The notes under the pieces were generated by a model. The model saw only the letters and a program-made list of their open reading frames with translations, was not told the origin of the DNA and did no database searches. The position numbers were made by a program, and so were the translations under genes. Of a stretch of DNA of 64,000 bases, positions 61,134-64,000 are shown piece by piece. How positions within the stretch are numbered: the stretch's first letter is position 1; every line of letters begins with the position of its first letter. The DNA comes from Atopsyche davidsoni (Eukaryota; Arthropoda; Insecta; Trichoptera; Hydrobiosidae): assembly GCA_022113835.1 (NCBI GenBank), contig JAILWY010000001.1, positions 13,756,501 through 13,820,500 of the forward strand. Direction: 5' to 3'.

Positions 61134-62463
61134 TTCCTTCTGATGTAAGAGGCTTCTCGGCTATTGTAAAAAAAGGAGATTTTTTTTATAACTTGATGAA
61201 GATTTAACTACTCTTCTACCTACACTTCTTTTATGAATATGACACAGTAAAAACACCTTTGCCATTTGAATGAAATATAGCGTAACGTGTTGCAAAATGG
61301 AATGCGACTAAATATTAATAAACATTAATATTTAACAATACAACATGTTTTACTTTTTTTATTAAAAATAAAAAAAAGATAATTTAAATTTATGACTGAT
61401 ACGTTAGGAGCTCATTTGATTTTAAACTATATATGATAAGTCAAGTAAAGAGCCTTCCGATAATGTGCTCTGGGAGATAAGAATTTTTCGATATACTTTT
61501 ATCAAACTCGAAGCTCGAGAACGCATACCTGCTCTCCGCCGAGGCAAAAACCCATTTCTATTTTACAAAACCCTATCGTTCGTAATAGAAAGTTCATCGT
61601 TGCATGAGATTTCATCCGGTTCAGCTCCAGTCTGCAGTTTGCAAGGCCCCGAACCGGTAACCGAACCGCGTGCCGGGATGCAGAAGTTCTGCCTATTGTT
61701 CGGTCCATTGTCGGGGTTGTGGAATAGCTGAGGAGCCATTTAAGAATGGACCGCAGCTGATGCACAATGCGGTAAAATTCCAGGGACAAATTATTATCTG
61801 TTACGTCACAGGAGTAAAATAAGTTATTGTATACTTCATTGTTATTTTTTTTTAGTAAAAAACCGTAATGACCAAACTATTCATTAACAGCAACTATAAA
61901 GATTCAGTATTAAGCACCTTGTAGTAATTCTAACAATGTTAACTTATTGAATAAACATGGTAAAATTGTTAAAGTGTTCGGTTAACTATAATTTTTTCAA
62001 TTTACTCAAACGCCAATAATACAAATAAAAAAGTGACATAACACACTGAAAATCACTTCCAATCGTTTTAAACTGTTTTTCGTAGTTAACGATCTTTGAA
62101 AAAATGTTTGAAGAGTTTTTTGTTTTGAAGAGAAAGAAAAAATCAGATGCATCTGTGATATGAAATATCTATTATAGTACAGAGTTCTAGTGAAAGCATC
62201 CAGCATAAGGAATTAACCTTGAAACATCTGAAGAAAAACGGATGTTCAACAACCGAGCCTCTACCTTAAAATATGGCGAGCTATAAAAGGAATCTTTCGA
62301 AGAGATGGCTACGATGACAGCTGTAATATACTCACGGATTTTTATGGATGAAATAAAAACGTCGAAACCAGAAAATGGAGACATCCACGGCATAAAAAAT
62401 ACACCGTCGAGGTACAGACGGTAGCGGAAAATACGGTGGAATACATGTGGCGTTGGTAGGTGT
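61134..62463. other. Spacer with a GC-richer patch open on both strands
   Basis: The patch at 61500-61760 is open on the plus strand (61465-61731) and minus strand (61502-61789). It contains CCCGAACCGGTAACCGAACC, which is partly palindromic. No clear splice pair is seen, so a conserved non-coding element is as likely as an exon. Confidence 0.3.
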
Positions 62464-62977
62464 CAGGGTTGCCAGACGTCTGGTATTTTACAAGGCAATA
62501 CCGTACGTTGTTAATTTGTACCGATAATATCTTTCAAATATCTCCTTGAAAAACAAAAACAAACAGGTGATTTTTAAATACTCGATAGATCTCATTTTTT
62601 CAATATTTTAACTATACTTTAGCTATACGTTAAACAACGTTGATAAACATTGTATTAATTGTAATTCAAAAAACTTTACTCGTGACGACCAATAATCATG
62701 AATAATAAATATACAAAATTATATTAAAATTAAAAACGGATCATATATATTCTCAAATATGTAGTAAGAGTCATTTTTTACCATCTTAACATATACGCGT
62801 TTTCATCATTGTTGGTATCACAAAAATCAATTTAACTGACATTTTTTTTTTTTTGTTAAGTTTTTAATAAGACCGTACATTTGGTCCTTAATCTCAATAC
62901 ACGAGGTTTTTAACTAATTTACCTGAATATTTTTTTCGTATATATATATATTTATATCGTAAAATGTGGTCACCCTG
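62464..62977. mobile_element. hAT-like non-autonomous element (514 bp)
   Basis: The left end CAGGGTTGCCAGACGTC is followed by GGTATTTTAC. The right end, read inward, is CAGGGTGACCACATTTTACG. The shared pattern is CAGGGT, two bases, CCA, then ATTTTAC, typical of hAT-type miniature elements. The candidate 8-bp flanks GTAGGTGT and GTTGGGCA agree only at four positions, so the target duplication is unproven. The interior is AT-rich with no coding frame. Confidence 0.55.
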
Positions 62978-64000
62978 GTTGGGCAACAAATCTGCATAGT
63001 TCCACGTGCGGCCATCAGCCACGCGTTTTTCCCTTTAGGTAAAGGTCCGGGAAATTTTATACGAGGTCAAAGTCAAGACCTATGGTCCAAGTTCTTTTAG
63101 TTCTACATATAGTTCAACCATATATTTTTTATTATTAATACATCCATTGATCAAGTAATTTTTATGCCACTATCACAATGCGGCTGGTTTTTATTATTTC
63201 TAATATTTCAAAAGTGGACCGATTGTGATTTATGTAATTAGAATCCTTCATATCAAAAATAATGTATATCTATATAATTTATTTCACGTCATTATATTAA
63301 AGTTAAATAATACAATTTTATTCTCAAAAAACGTTACTGAAGTATATTGATTTATGAAGTCATACTAAAGCTTCGTGTTATCTTCTACGAAACAAGATTA
63401 TTCAATGTGGGATGGCTTTTGTTCATTTTTAAATTAACATACGAAAAAAGCGGTATCATTTCAGGTGTGGGCTAAGAATAATATCAGGCTCCCAGGCAGA
63501 TTTTCATTTTTATTTTGATATATTTTGGTTTTTCACTGAAAATGTATGAAAAATTAAAATAACATATGCGTATAGCGTGTAGCACTCTCAAAAAATAATA
63601 CGCACACTTTAAAAACACAGCCATAGTTTTTATAGCATCTCCGTTATCTCTGTAAGATATTCCGAATGAAAATTCTCGCTTTGACTGTGTTTTAAAAAAA
63701 TCAGGCCACGTTCCGTGCTTTTACAAGAAGCTTTCTTTAAATATTACCAAGTTAATTATTTAATTTTAAGTAAATAGAGCTTTTGGTAATTTACCGCTGG
63801 AAATTTGAATAATACACAGTTTGTCCATTTTACGGTCTTCAAAACTACGGTTATTTTTGGTGGAATATTTAAACTAATGTATAAACAAATTATATTCCTC
63901 GAGTGTAAATACACACTTTGGAGAAACAGAACGATAATGTCCAAAATGATAAATTTACGGTTTTAACGAAGGCGGGCGTTTTTCTCAGAAAAACATTAAA
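62978..64000. other. AT-rich spacer at the window edge
   Basis: A short GC-richer segment at 63000-63090 directly follows the hAT-like element. No gene is supported. Confidence 0.4.

Noticed and set aside
1..64000. CRISPR array, bacterial operon, prophage or integrated virus
   Set aside because: No regularly spaced short repeats with unique spacers, no ribosome-binding-site-led gene clusters, and no long viral-type frame on either strand.

Overview
This 64 kb window looks like nuclear DNA of an arthropod, most likely an insect. It is strongly AT-rich, nearly all non-coding, and dotted with short CpG-rich patches. It carries non-autonomous DNA transposons (hAT-like and pogo/Tigger-like), fold-back repeats that resemble Penelope-type retroelement ends, tRNA-derived repeat heads, a 197-bp tandem repeat and long TA microsatellites. 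There is no operon structure, no bacterial gene, no complete long open reading frame, and no virus or toxin gene that I recognise. The species cannot be fixed from the sequence alone.

The best protein-coding signal is a short first coding exon on the minus strand at 2651-2723. It encodes a signal-peptide-like N-terminus and runs straight into a consensus splice donor. CpG-rich DNA lies upstream of it (2724-3350 and about 5505-5850, the latter with a TATA box, an initiator-like motif and a CRE palindrome). The rest of that gene would lie to the left, in or beyond the first 2.6 kb. On the plus strand the right third holds several exon-like islands with matching acceptors and donors: 44805-44904, 48792-48920, 56985-57069 and a possible terminal exon at 61031-61133. 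There are also tiny candidates at 35252-35304 and 38936-38954, and a sequence at 44600-44618 built like a recursive splice site. The exon at 48792-48920 is the most convincing of these. Reading phases allow 44805 to 48792 to 61031 to be joined, but not 48792 directly to 56985. I recognise no protein family in any of them.

Repeats dominate the remaining structure. A 623-bp insertion at 41992-42614 has a 12-bp target duplication and contains a perfect 213-bp inverted repeat with a tRNA-like sequence in each arm; its tail is shared with a 51-bp palindrome near 5.1 kb. Three copies of one fold-back family lie at 21.7, 29.9 and 52.2 kb. Two other near-perfect palindromes lie at 3.5 and 9.7 kb. Several of these show a stem followed by GAAAC, as in hammerhead ribozymes of Penelope-like elements. 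Two copies of a Tigger-like element lie at 22.4 and 36.4 kb in opposite orientation. Six copies of the palindrome TGACGTCA occur, mostly inside or near GC-richer patches that may be regulatory.

The remaining AT-rich stretches show nothing I can name. They read as intron or intergenic spacer.
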